Made by a program: the position numbers and the translations under genes. From Bradyrhizobium cytisi (GTDB lineage Bacteria > Pseudomonadota > Alphaproteobacteria > Rhizobiales > Xanthobacteraceae): a stretch of 64,000 nt of DNA. Location of the stretch: assembly GCF_008123515.1 (NCBI RefSeq), contig NZ_VSSR01000069.1:62001-126000 (forward strand), given 5' to 3'. Shown here in pieces: positions 1 to 10,015 of this stretch. The number at the start of each line of letters is the position of its first letter. The stretch's first letter is position 1. Below the pieces are notes generated by a model. It ran no database searches. It saw nothing but the letters and a program-made list of their open reading frames with translations, and was not told the DNA's origin.

Positions 1-102
1 CTGCCGCCAAAGCTGACGGTGCCGATGATCCTGTTCTTCCTGCCGGTGCTGTTCGTCGTCATTCTCGGGCCGACCGGCATCAAGATCTCCGAGCTGCACT
101 GA
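1..102 (+). CDS. tadC: TadC, type II secretion system F family protein (C-terminal fragment)
   Basis: Only the last 33 residues are inside the window; the gene starts to the left. The fragment reads as a Pro-Lys turn, then one hydrophobic segment (MILFFLPVLFVVILGP) and a short polar tail ending at TGA 100-102. This is how TadC/TadB (GspF-like) inner-membrane platform proteins of Tad/Flp pilus machines end, with a final transmembrane helix containing the FxP...LGP pattern. The TadD-like lipoprotein lying convergent to it supports a tad/cpa pilus locus. The fragment is short, so TadB or another GspF-family protein cannot be excluded. Confidence 0.6.
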   Translation: MPPKLTVPMILFFLPVLFVVILGPTGIKISELH

Positions 103-113
103 CGCCGGAGATT

Positions 114-133
114 GCGGACCGCACGCGGTCCGC
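114..133. terminator. Bidirectional terminator-like hairpin between tadC and the TPR lipoprotein gene
   Basis: A perfect 9-bp inverted repeat (GCGGACCGC / GCGGTCCGC) with a 2-base centre lies in the 63-bp gap between two convergent genes. The hairpin placement suggests shared termination. No clear T-run follows on the plus strand, so an intrinsic terminator is inferred rather than certain. Confidence 0.5.
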
Positions 134-165
134 AGCCAATTTCAGGATCGGAAGATCGGGTCTGA

Positions 166-978
166 TCAGTCGGGCTGGCTGAGCGAAGCAACCGGCGTCC
201 GCTTCGACGCACCGCGCGGGCCATCGTTGCGGTTCAGCATTTCCTTGAGATACGCGACGTTGGCCGCGGCCTGGTCCGGCGGCAGGTCCGCCTTCACGAT
301 GGTCTCGGCCTCGGCGAAGCGGCCCTGGAGGCCGACCACCAGGCCGAGATTCTGCCGCACCCTGGAGCTCGCACGCGGTGAAGCGTAGGCCTGCCGCAGC
401 GCCTCTTCCGCCTTGGGCAGGTCTCTCGACAACATGTAGGACAGGCCGAGATTGGAGAGCACGCCGGGATCGCCCGGCGCAATCTTCAGCGCGCTCGCAT
501 AATAAGCACGCGCCTCGTCGTGACGGCCCATCTGATCGAGCGCGGTGCCCTGCACCGACAGCAGGCGCCAATCCGGATTGTCGGGCGAATGCGCCTTGGA
601 CAGCACGTCGAAGGCCTGCTGGAAATTGCCGTTGTCGGCGAGCGCGCGGCCGTATTGGGCAAGCAGCTGCTTGTTGCCGGGATTGGCGATGGTCGCCTGT
701 TCGAGCACCGCGGCGGCTTGGGCGCGTTGGCCGTTGGCACGCAGGGCCTGGCCATAGGCCAGCGCCACATCGGGATCCTTGGGGTTGGCGCGGTAGCGCT
801 CGCTATAGGTCTCGATGGCGCGCGCCGGATCGACCGGGGCGGCTTCCGCCTTCGGGCCGATCGAGCCGGTCACATCGGAGAGTTTTGACATTGCCGTGCA
901 GCCGCCGAGGCTCGCTGCCGCCAGCGCGATCAGCGAGGCGGAGGCAAGAAGCCGGGCGGGACGGAACCGTTGACGCAT
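166..978 (-). CDS. TPR-repeat lipoprotein, TadD-like pilus assembly protein
   Basis: 270 residues. The N-terminus is a lipoprotein signal peptide with a hydrophobic core and lipobox LGGC near residue 27, so the protein is probably outer-membrane anchored facing the periplasm. Residues ~50-240 are tetratricopeptide repeats; clear TPR helices carry the pattern ALAYGQALRANGQ, LAQYGRALADNGN, LSVQGTALDQMGR and LSNLGLSYMLS. TadD-type TPR lipoproteins act as pilotins/assembly factors of Flp pilus secretins. The neighbour tadC fragment is consistent with this role. The ATG at 976-978 precedes the signal peptide directly, which fixes the start. A generic TPR lipoprotein not involved in pili remains possible. 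Confidence 0.75.
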   Translation of the reverse strand: MRQRFRPARLLASASLIALAAASLGGCTAMSKLSDVTGSIGPKAEAAPVDPARAIETYSERYRANPKDPDVALAYGQALRANGQRAQAAAVLEQATIANPGNKQLLAQYGRALADNGNFQQAFDVLSKAHSPDNPDWRLLSVQGTALDQMGRHDEARAYYASALKIAPGDPGVLSNLGLSYMLSRDLPKAEEALRQAYASPRASSRVRQNLGLVVGLQGRFAEAETIVKADLPPDQAAANVAYLKEMLNRNDGPRGASKRTPVASLSQPD

Positions 979-1049
979 GACGCTTTGACTCTCGAGCCGA
1001 TTGATCGAGCCGAACGCGCCAGCAATAGAGTGTTAACCCTAATGGCCGG

Positions 1050-2558
1050 TTAACGCGGAAGACCACCGCCTTGTGGCGGCATCTCACTGCCAAGGCCCAT
1101 ATCGAGGTCGAGCAGCTTCATCTGGTCGTTCAGGTCCCGCAGCAATTGCAGCCGCCGGCGCGTCCTCCCCTCGATGTCGGCAGCCTCGCGCGGCAACGTC
1201 GGCCACCGGCGCGAGAGGTCGTCACGATTGACCAGGCGGTCGGCGCGGAGCTCGTCGAGCGCGGCGCGATCGATGCCGAGCGTGTCGGCAGATTGTCCGA
1301 TCAACAGACGGAGCAGCCCCTTCACTTCGGCCAGCGCCGCGAGGTCGGTCCTCTGTACCGACTTCGCGAACCTGCCAGAGAGATCCGCCCACGCATGGGA
1401 GGTGACGAGATAGGTGTAGAGAATGTCAACCCAGTTCTGCCCGCCGTCATCGTAGAAGGCGCGGCGCGACAGCAGTCGACGCGCAAGTGCCCGGACCTGA
1501 TCCCGCTTCAACGATGCGCATGAGGCGATCTCGATCACCGATTGGACCGCAGGATCCCGGGACAGATCTCGTCCCACAGGAAGCCTGACGACACCATCCG
1601 GCAAATTCGAATCGAGCGGCCTGAAGGCGCCGTCATCGCGCGGCCGCGAATATCGGGCGATTGCGAAGCGGTGCTCGGGCCGCTCGGCGTCGGACGCCGC
1701 ACCAAAATGGATGATGTTGAAGCCGGCGTCGTCGCCGCCCTGCCCGGTGGAGGACGGGCAGGAGAGCACATAGATCGTGCGCCAGAAATCCTCGCCGCCG
1801 CTCCGGGGCGCACGCGGGTCGGGAATCGAATAGCGGGTGAGCCCCTCGACATGCCGGTGCCCGTGCAAGACCAGATTGACGTTGAGCGAGGTCGCCGCTT
1901 CGAGAAAGGTCGCGGGCGCGGCGAGATACATCAGCGGCTCGTCCGGAACCCCGAGAAACCGCTTGCCCTCGCCGGTCGCCTGCGGCAGCGGATGATGATG
2001 CAACGCCAGCACGCGCACCAGATTTTCCGCGGGCTCGGAATAATCGGCGCGTCCGGCCGAGCCGATGCTGCCGGCGAGCTCGACGCTCAGCCGGGCCGAT
2101 TGCGCGACTATCGCATGATAAGCCTGCTCATCGATGTTGCCGCCGACAAGCGTCGTCAGGCTTGCCCTGTTGGAGTCGAGCAGCACCAAATCGAGACCGG
2201 CCTGGCGATAATAGACGCTCTTCGAGGTGCGCGGCAGGTGCAGATAGTCGTAGGCGTCGTGCCGGCCGCCGCGCTGACTGGGAGGCTTGGCGTCGTGATT
2301 GCCGGCAACCGCCTGGATGTCGGTGAACAGGCCGGTCCGCCGGAACGACGCGATGACCGCGAGCGCTTCATCGAGCGCACGCGGTGTCGGGTCGTTCACG
2401 AGATCGCCTGTGATCAGCAGGATGCGGTCGGGCACATCCGAAAACTCCGCCATCCGCTCGCGCAGCGCCCCGGCAAGGGCCTCGATCGTCGCAAGCAGCC
2501 GGCCTGACCCGTCCAGATGCAGGTCGGATATCTGCGCAATAACAAACGATCTATCCAT
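1050..2558 (-). CDS. Calcineurin-like metallophosphoesterase
   Basis: 502 residues. The N-terminal two-thirds carries the full calcineurin-type metal-binding motif series: DLHLDG near residue 11 (DxH), LITGDLVNDP (GDxx), AVAGNHD (GNHD), ALHHHPLP, and HGHRHVEG (GHxH). This predicts a di-metal phosphoesterase acting on a phosphomonoester, phosphodiester or cyclic nucleotide; the substrate cannot be read from sequence. The C-terminal ~170 residues are helical with charged repeats (LRELRAD-like) and match nothing I recognise. No signal peptide, so cytoplasmic. Stands alone between genes on either side with its own ATG at 2556-2558. Confidence 0.85.
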   Translation of the reverse strand: MDRSFVIAQISDLHLDGSGRLLATIEALAGALRERMAEFSDVPDRILLITGDLVNDPTPRALDEALAVIASFRRTGLFTDIQAVAGNHDAKPPSQRGGRHDAYDYLHLPRTSKSVYYRQAGLDLVLLDSNRASLTTLVGGNIDEQAYHAIVAQSARLSVELAGSIGSAGRADYSEPAENLVRVLALHHHPLPQATGEGKRFLGVPDEPLMYLAAPATFLEAATSLNVNLVLHGHRHVEGLTRYSIPDPRAPRSGGEDFWRTIYVLSCPSSTGQGGDDAGFNIIHFGAASDAERPEHRFAIARYSRPRDDGAFRPLDSNLPDGVVRLPVGRDLSRDPAVQSVIEIASCASLKRDQVRALARRLLSRRAFYDDGGQNWVDILYTYLVTSHAWADLSGRFAKSVQRTDLAALAEVKGLLRLLIGQSADTLGIDRAALDELRADRLVNRDDLSRRWPTLPREAADIEGRTRRRLQLLRDLNDQMKLLDLDMGLGSEMPPQGGGLPR

Positions 2559-2785
2559 GTTGCGCCGCTCATTGCGAATGCTGCGTCGCTCAAACGATTG
2601 AGGGAAATGCCTTCGACGAAGAGTTCAGTCAGATATCAACCGGGAACGGCGGACGGCACAACCTAAAAATATCCACCAATAATGCCACAACCGCAGCGCT
2701 AGTAAAGCCCTGCGGCAACCCGCTCGTGAACGGCAGTTCTCAAACGACATACGCGCGCAATCAGCGGATGGTTTCGCTGATGCGA

Positions 2786-2989
2786 TCAATATTCGATGGC
2801 GAGACGCTTGCGGATCTCGTCAATACGTTTGTCGAGCGCATTGAACCGGGCATGGATCGACCGGTCATGGAGATAGAAGACGTAGCCGCCGGCGAGGAAC
2901 GCGAAGACCCAGTGGTGATGCTCGACATAGCCAAAGACGGCCTCGATGGCCTGGCCGATGAATGTGATCACGCCCCACACAAATTCCAT
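2786..2989 (-). CDS. Small membrane-associated hypothetical protein (67 aa)
   Basis: 67 residues. The start at 2987-2989 is fixed by a strong Shine-Dalgarno (GGAGG) 7-8 bases upstream; an in-frame extension upstream would cross an unrelated coding-poor stretch. Residues ~4-20 and ~28-42 are hydrophobic (FVWGVITFIGQAI; WVFAFLAGGYVFYL), giving one or two membrane segments. The C-terminus is a short charged amphipathic helix (FNALDKRIDEIRKRLAIEY). No family recognised. It is separated from the metallophosphoesterase by 227 bp and is divergent from the aminopeptidase gene. Confidence 0.6.
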   Translation of the reverse strand: MEFVWGVITFIGQAIEAVFGYVEHHHWVFAFLAGGYVFYLHDRSIHARFNALDKRIDEIRKRLAIEY

Positions 2990-3180
2990 TGTAATTCCTC
3001 CCGGCACGCTTCGTCTTCGGTCACCGGCGTTCTCTGCGCAATCTGGCAACCGCTGCCGGAACCTAGCATAGCTGCTTCTCTGCGAGTAGCGGCTCACCGG
3101 GCGGTGACCGCAATGCCGATTGCAGCCACCGCAAAACTCTGCGAAGTCTCCTCCAACCGAATGACCTTGCGGACCCGCCA

Positions 3181-4554
3181 ATGCCTTCCGTCTTCGAGAC
3201 GTCCACGACTGCCACCCCGATCACCTTCGTCACCAAGTCGAGCTGGGATGCCGTGCGCGAGACGCTGCCGCCGGCGCAACGCCAGTTCGCCACGGCGAGC
3301 GCCTTTGCCACCAAGCCGGGTGGCTATCTCGCGCTGCCCGCGCCCGACGGCACCATCGCGCAAGTGCTGTTCGGGCTCGAGGACGACGATGCCAGATCGC
3401 GCGATCCGTTCCGGCCGGGCGCATTGCCCGGCCTGCTGCCGCCCGGCACCTATCGCTTTGCCAATGCACCGCACGATGCACGACTGGCGGCACTCGCCTT
3501 CGCGCTCGGCAGCTACCGCTTCGCCCGTTACCGCAAGGCCGACAGGCCCGACGTCCGGCTGGTGCCGCCTAACGGCATCGACCCCGCCGAAATCAACCGC
3601 ATGGCGGATGCCGCGATGCTGGCGCGCGACCTCATCAACACGCCGTCCAACGACATGGGGCCGGAGGAGCTGGCCGCGGCCGCGCAAGAGCTCGCCGCTG
3701 AGTTCGGCGCAAGCTACGCATGCACCATCGGCGAGGATCTCAGAACGAACTTTCCGCTGATCCACGCCGTCGGCATGGCCTCGGACCGTGCGCCGCGGCT
3801 GATCGACGTCACCTGGGGCGATCCCAGCCATCCCAAGGTGACGCTGGTCGGCAAGGGCGTCTGCTTCGACACCGGCGGGCTCGATCTGAAGCCGTCGAGC
3901 GGCATGCTGATCATGAAGAAGGACATGGGCGGCGCCGCCAACGTGCTGGCACTGGCGCGCATGGTGATGGATGCGAGGCTGAAGGTGCGCCTGCGCGTGC
4001 TGATTCCGGCGGTCGAGAACGCGGTCTCCGGCAACGCCTTCCGTCCGCTCGACATTTTCACCTCCCGCAAAGGCATCACCGTCGAGATCGGCAATACCGA
4101 TGCGGAAGGCCGGCTGGTGCTCGCCGACGCGCTGGCGCTGGCCGACGAGGAGAAGCCTGAGCTGCTGATCGATCTGGGCACGCTGACCGGCGCCGCGCGC
4201 GTCGCGCTGGGGCCGGATTTACCGCCCTTTTATACCAATGATGAGACGCTGGCCGCCGACGTTGCGCGCTGCGCGGTGAAGGAGAACGATCCCTTGTGGC
4301 GCATGCCGCTGTGGCCGCCCTACGATGCCTGGCTGGACTCCAAGACCGCCACCATCACCAACGCACCTTCCGGCGGCTTTGCCGGCTCGATCACCTGCGC
4401 GCTGTTTTTGCAGCGCTTCGTCGAGCACGCCAGGAGCTGGTTGCATGTCGACATCTATGGCTGGACGCCGTCGGCCAAGCCGGCGCGTCCCGAGGGCGGC
4501 GAATGCCAGGCCGCCCGCGCCATCTACAAGGTGCTGAGCGAGCGCTATGCATGA
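3181..4554 (+). CDS. M17 leucyl aminopeptidase family protein
   Basis: 457 residues, usual length for short PepA/PepB-type M17 peptidases. The C-terminal catalytic domain shows the M17 hallmarks: VTLVGKGVCFDTGGLDLKP (metal-binding Lys and Asp), MKKDMGGAANVLA, and NTDAEGRLVLADAL, the family signature. The N-terminal ~150 residues form the variable, non-catalytic domain. A cytosolic di-zinc/manganese exopeptidase removing N-terminal residues from peptides is predicted. The stop overlaps the start of the NlpC/P60 gene by 8 bases, so the two are almost certainly co-translated. Confidence 0.9.
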   Translation: MPSVFETSTTATPITFVTKSSWDAVRETLPPAQRQFATASAFATKPGGYLALPAPDGTIAQVLFGLEDDDARSRDPFRPGALPGLLPPGTYRFANAPHDARLAALAFALGSYRFARYRKADRPDVRLVPPNGIDPAEINRMADAAMLARDLINTPSNDMGPEELAAAAQELAAEFGASYACTIGEDLRTNFPLIHAVGMASDRAPRLIDVTWGDPSHPKVTLVGKGVCFDTGGLDLKPSSGMLIMKKDMGGAANVLALARMVMDARLKVRLRVLIPAVENAVSGNAFRPLDIFTSRKGITVEIGNTDAEGRLVLADALALADEEKPELLIDLGTLTGAARVALGPDLPPFYTNDETLAADVARCAVKENDPLWRMPLWPPYDAWLDSKTATITNAPSGGFAGSITCALFLQRFVEHARSWLHVDIYGWTPSAKPARPEGGECQAARAIYKVLSERYA

Positions 4555-5389
4555 TCCGCGGTTGACACCGGCGCGGGGCGACCTCGCCGCCAAATATCTC
4601 GAAGGCAAGGTGCAGGCAGATCGTTTCGTCACCGGCGAGGAATTCGAGGTGATCGGGCCGATCGCAGCCGTGCGCGAGCAGCCGTCATCGAACGCGATGC
4701 TGATGACGGAGGCGCTGCGCGGCGAGCGCGTCACGGTCTATGATCGCAACGGCGAAGGCTGGGCCTGGGGCCAGCTCAATGGCGACGGCTATGTCGGCTG
4801 GCTCCCCGATGCGGCGCTGATGAAGCCGACCGCCGCGCCGACACACAAGGTGAGTGCGCTGCGGACACTTGCCTTCCCCGGTCCCTCGATCAAGCTGCCA
4901 CCGGCCGACGCGCTGGTCCTGGGATCGAAGCTCACGATCGTGCGCGAGGACGGCAGTTTCGCCGTCGCGCGCGAGGGTACATTCCTGCCGAAGACCCATC
5001 TCGCCCCGCTCGATCATCGCGAGCCGGATTTCGTCGCCGTCGCCGAGCGCTTCGTCGGCACGCCCTATCTCTGGGGCGGCAAGAGCAGCCTTGGCATCGA
5101 CTGTTCGGGCCTGGTGCAGGTGTCGCTGACGACAGCCGGCATCGGTTGCCCGCGCGACAGCGACATGCAGCTGGCCGGACTCGGCCGCGCGCTGGAGCCG
5201 CACGAGCGGAGCAAGCTGCAACGCGGCGATCTGATCTTCTGGAAGGGCCACGTCGCCATCGTGCGCGATGGCAGCACGATGGTTCACGCCAATGCGCACC
5301 ATATGGCGACGGTGCTCGAAGCTATCGAGCCGGCTCTCGCACGGATCAAGCAGGCGGGTAGCGAGATCATCGCGATCAAGCGGCTCTGA
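4547..5389 (+). CDS. NlpC/P60 (C40) cysteine peptidase with SH3-like domains
   Basis: 280 residues. Residues ~25-140 contain two bacterial SH3-like stretches (SNAMLMTEALRGERVTVYD; GWAWGQLNGDGYVGWLPD). Residues ~150-275 are an NlpC/P60 domain: FVGTPYLWGGKSSLGIDCSGLVQ holds the catalytic Cys, and GHVAIVRDGSTMVHANAH supplies the His region. These enzymes cut gamma-D-Glu-diaminopimelate bonds in peptidoglycan or muropeptides. No signal peptide is visible, so it may act on recycled muropeptides in the cytoplasm, fitting its 8-base overlap with the aminopeptidase gene. It ends 6 bp before the convergent yejF. Confidence 0.9.
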   Translation: MHDPRLTPARGDLAAKYLEGKVQADRFVTGEEFEVIGPIAAVREQPSSNAMLMTEALRGERVTVYDRNGEGWAWGQLNGDGYVGWLPDAALMKPTAAPTHKVSALRTLAFPGPSIKLPPADALVLGSKLTIVREDGSFAVAREGTFLPKTHLAPLDHREPDFVAVAERFVGTPYLWGGKSSLGIDCSGLVQVSLTTAGIGCPRDSDMQLAGLGRALEPHERSKLQRGDLIFWKGHVAIVRDGSTMVHANAHHMATVLEAIEPALARIKQAGSEIIAIKRL

Positions 5390-5395
5390 CGAGAC

Positions 5396-7032
<1,637 letters not shown>

Positions 7033-7033
<1 letters not shown>

Positions 7034-7473
7034 TAAGTTATTTCTCCGACCAGGCGCAACAAATTATCGCGATTGGGTAGGATCAGGGAGAAGCCGTTTG
7101 GCAGCCGGAGTCTTGCATCAGCCGACAGGATGGAGCGGCACCCGGCACGGATCGCGGTTACGACATGAATGGCGTCTGGCAATCTTGGCATGCCCGAATG
7201 TTTCCTATATTCGGCAGTTTCGACCAGGACATCTCGTGTTACCGGCTGAAGATCGAAGATGCGGCTCCAAACAATCAGATTGAGATACGTCCGCCGACGC
7301 ACATCGATCGCTCCTGCCAACACTTCAGCTAACGTCAGCTCACTCGTGACGCCGATAGCGCGCCGTGTACGAAACAAATCGAACAGGCTGCGCAGAGGAT
7401 CGGCTATCTCGCCACCTCCCTCAACCGCGTAGATAAAGACGTTTACATCGAGGTAGATGAGGCGTTCAGTCAT
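7033..7473 (-). CDS. vapC: PIN-domain toxin, VapC family
   Basis: 146 residues. The N-terminus (IYLDVNVFIYAVEGG) has the first PIN acidic residue; a second acidic position follows in SELTLAEVLAG, and a third in LPDAIHVVTAIRAGC, then LSADARL near the C-terminus. PIN proteins of VapBC modules are Mg-dependent endoribonucleases that cut tRNA or rRNA. The chosen ATG (7471-7473) overlaps the stop of the antitoxin gene; an ATG three codons upstream is also possible. Placed inside the yej operon between yejE and yejF, with the yejF start overlapping its stop codon. Confidence 0.85.
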
Positions 7474-7693
7474 CCCATTCATCTCGTTGGCGTCGAAGCT
7501 CGTTGTCGATTTCTCCGGCCGTCTTGAACGGGGGCGTCCTGGAAGCCCAAATCTCTTCCAAGGTCATGACGCTGCCCTGCAAAGCAGCTTCCTGCTCGAT
7601 CGTAATGGTAACCGTTGCCGCGGGATCGACGCCTGCCCGCAAGTCCTCGGGGAGACGTGACGCCGGATAGTGCTCCTTGACGATTCTGTTCAT
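7466..7693 (-). CDS. Antitoxin of the VapBC-like pair
   Basis: 75 residues, directly upstream of and overlapping the PIN toxin gene. It has a short N-terminal segment, a VTITIEQEAAL strand/helix region that may bind DNA, and an acidic C-terminal tail (GEIDNELRRQRDEWDD) of the type that wraps the toxin. The size, order (antitoxin first) and overlap are the basis for the call; the protein is not one of the strongly conserved antitoxin families that I can name. It starts 33 bp after yejE, so it may be transcribed with the transporter as well as from its own promoter. Confidence 0.75.
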   Translation of the reverse strand: MNRIVKEHYPASRLPEDLRAGVDPAATVTITIEQEAALQGSVMTLEEIWASRTPPFKTAGEIDNELRRQRDEWDD

Positions 7694-7725
7694 GACCCAC
7701 CTCGTCCGGAAATCATATCACACCT

Positions 7726-8904
7726 TCACCTGAACGTCTTGCGCGGATCGAAGGCGTCGCGCACGGCTTCGCCGATGAAGATCAGCAGCGACAGCATGAT
7801 CGCGACCGAGAAGAACCCGGAGAAACCGAGCCAGGGCGCCTGCACGTTCGACTTGCCCTGCGACAGCAGCTCGCCGAGCGACGGCGAGCCGGGCGGTAGC
7901 CCGAAGCCGAGGAAGTCGAGGGCCGTCAGCGTCATCACCGAGCTCGACACGATGAACGGCAGGAACGTCATGGTCGCGACCATCGCGTTCGGCAGCAAAT
8001 GCTTGAACATGATCACGGAGTTCGAAATACCGAGCGCTCGCGCCGCCTGGATGTATTCGAAATTGCGCCCGCGCAGAAATTCCGCGCGCACAAGTCCGAC
8101 CAGCGACACCCAGGAAAACAGCAGCAGGATGCCAAGAAGCACGAAGAAGCCGGGCACCAGCACCGACGACAGGATCAGCAGCAGATAGAGCGACGGGATC
8201 GCAGTCCATATTTCAATGAAACGCTGGAACAACAGGTCGATCCAGCCGCCGAAATAGCCCTGCACCGCGCCGGCGGCGACGCCGATGATGGAGGAGATGA
8301 TGGTCAGGCAGAGGCCGAACAGCACCGAGATGCGGAAGCCGTAGATCAGGCGCGCCACCACGTCGCGGCCCTGATCGTCGGTGCCGAGCCAGTTGTATTC
8401 GAGGTCACGGCAGCTTTTGAGGCCCTTCTTCTCGACGACAGGCTTGCATTGCGCCTCCGTCAGCATCCAGGTTGGCGGCGACGGCGCCGGCGTCGGCAGA
8501 TCGAGATTGTGGGTGTCGTAGGAGTAGCGGATCAGCGGCCAGACGATGCTGCCACCCTTGTCCTTGATCAGCTTCTGCAAATAGGGATCGCGGTAGTCGG
8601 CCGCCGTTTCGAAGTCGCCGCCGAAGGTCGTCTCGGAATAGGTGACGAAGGCCGGCCAGTAGAGATGGCTGTCATATTTGACGAGGAACGGCCGATCATT
8701 GGCGATCAGCTCGGCGAACAGGGACACCACGAAAAGGATCATGAAGATCCAGAACGACCAGTAGCCGCGCCGGTTCGCCTTGAAATTATCCCAGCGCCGT
8801 CTGTTGAGCGGCGATGGCGCGAACGGCTTGCGCGTGATCGGCACTGCGATGCCGAGCGGCGACTTCGCGGTGGTCTCGATCGGGGTGGGAGCGGCCAGCG
8901 TCAT
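7726..8904 (-). CDS. yejE: YejE-type ABC transporter permease
   Basis: 392 residues from ATG 8902-8904, which overlaps the yejB stop (ATGA), so the pair is translationally coupled. A hydrophobic helix near residues 40-65 (SFWIFMILFVVSLFAELI) is followed by a long periplasmic loop and then the permease core with five helices. The binding-protein-dependent transport motif EFLRGRNFEYIQAARALG...IMFKHLLPNA is clear; it docks onto the ATPase. The long loop after helix 1 and the WNxFKANRRGYWSF start are typical of YejE rather than DppC. With YejB it forms the channel for peptide (microcin C-like or oligopeptide) uptake. Confidence 0.92.
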   Translation of the reverse strand: MTLAAPTPIETTAKSPLGIAVPITRKPFAPSPLNRRRWDNFKANRRGYWSFWIFMILFVVSLFAELIANDRPFLVKYDSHLYWPAFVTYSETTFGGDFETAADYRDPYLQKLIKDKGGSIVWPLIRYSYDTHNLDLPTPAPSPPTWMLTEAQCKPVVEKKGLKSCRDLEYNWLGTDDQGRDVVARLIYGFRISVLFGLCLTIISSIIGVAAGAVQGYFGGWIDLLFQRFIEIWTAIPSLYLLLILSSVLVPGFFVLLGILLLFSWVSLVGLVRAEFLRGRNFEYIQAARALGISNSVIMFKHLLPNAMVATMTFLPFIVSSSVMTLTALDFLGFGLPPGSPSLGELLSQGKSNVQAPWLGFSGFFSVAIMLSLLIFIGEAVRDAFDPRKTFR

Positions 8905-10013
8905 CAGACTTCCCGCGCCTCGAAATCGATCCGCGGGTCGATCCACATGTAGGTTATGTCCGAGATGAGGTTGACCACGAGGCCGACGAGCGAAAAGATG
9001 AAGAGCGTGCCGAACACCACGGGGTAGTCGCGGTTAAGAACGCTTTCGAAGCTGAGCAGTCCCAGCCCGTCCAGCGAGAAGATGGTCTCGATCAGAAGCG
9101 AGCCCGAGAAGAAGGCGTGGATGAAGGTGCTGGGAAAGCCTGCGATGACAATGAGCATCGCGTTGCGGAAGACGTGGCCATAGAGCACCCGGTTCTCGCT
9201 GCAGCCCTTCGCGCGCGCGGTCATCACGTATTGCTTGCGAATTTCGTCCAGAAACGAGTTCTTGGTCAGGAACGTCATGGTGGTGAACGCGCCGAGCCCC
9301 ATCGCGATCAGCGGCAGCGTCAAATGCCAGAAATAGTCGATGATCTTCCAGTACCAGGGAAATTGCGACCAGCTGTCCGACGTCAGCCCGCGCAGCGGGA
9401 ACCAGTTGAAGAACGAGCCACCGGCAAACAGGATGATCAGGAGGATCGCGAACAGGAAGCCGGGGATCGCGTAGCCGAGCACCAGCACGGTCGACGTCCA
9501 GGTGTCGAAGCGCGTTCCGTCCTTGACCGCTTTGCGGATGCCGAGCGGAATCGAGATCAAATAGGTCAGGAACGTCAGCCAGATGCCGAGCGAGATCGAG
9601 ACCGGCAGCTTTTCCTTGACCAGCTGGAGCACGCTGACATCGCGGAAATAGCTGTTGCCGAAATCGAAGCGGGCGAAATTCCAAACCATCAGCGCGAAGC
9701 GTTCCGGTGCCGGCTTGTCGAAGCCGAATTGCTTCTCCAGCTTCTTGATGAAGTCGGGGTCGAGGCCCTGCGCGCCGCGATACTTCGAGTTGATGGCATC
9801 GCCTCCGGCGCCCAGCTGTCCGGGCGCGCGTTGCGCAAAGTCGCCACCGCCCGAGATGCGCGAAGTGCCGCCGGTGTCGGCGCCCGAAAGCTGCGCGATC
9901 ACGCGCTCGACCGGGCCGCCCGGCGCGAACTGCACGACAATGAAAGACACGAAGAGAATCCCGAGCAAAGTCGGGATCATCAGCAGGATGCGGCGGGCGA
10001 TATAGGCGCTCAT
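8904..10013 (-). CDS. yejB: YejB-type ABC transporter permease
   Basis: 369 residues. The start MSAYIARRILLMIPTLLGI at 10011-10013 is 2 bases after the upstream binding-protein stop. It shows the DppB/OppB/YejB pattern: N-terminal helix, VQFAPGGPVERV motif, a long periplasmic segment (residues ~50-125), then permease helices with the EAA loop DEIRKQYVMTARAKGCSENRVLYGHVFRNAM. It ends by ATGA overlap with yejE. Partner of YejE in the inner-membrane channel. Confidence 0.92.
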   Translation of the reverse strand: MSAYIARRILLMIPTLLGILFVSFIVVQFAPGGPVERVIAQLSGADTGGTSRISGGGDFAQRAPGQLGAGGDAINSKYRGAQGLDPDFIKKLEKQFGFDKPAPERFALMVWNFARFDFGNSYFRDVSVLQLVKEKLPVSISLGIWLTFLTYLISIPLGIRKAVKDGTRFDTWTSTVLVLGYAIPGFLFAILLIILFAGGSFFNWFPLRGLTSDSWSQFPWYWKIIDYFWHLTLPLIAMGLGAFTTMTFLTKNSFLDEIRKQYVMTARAKGCSENRVLYGHVFRNAMLIVIAGFPSTFIHAFFSGSLLIETIFSLDGLGLLSFESVLNRDYPVVFGTLFIFSLVGLVVNLISDITYMWIDPRIDFEAREV

Positions 10014-10015
10014 GA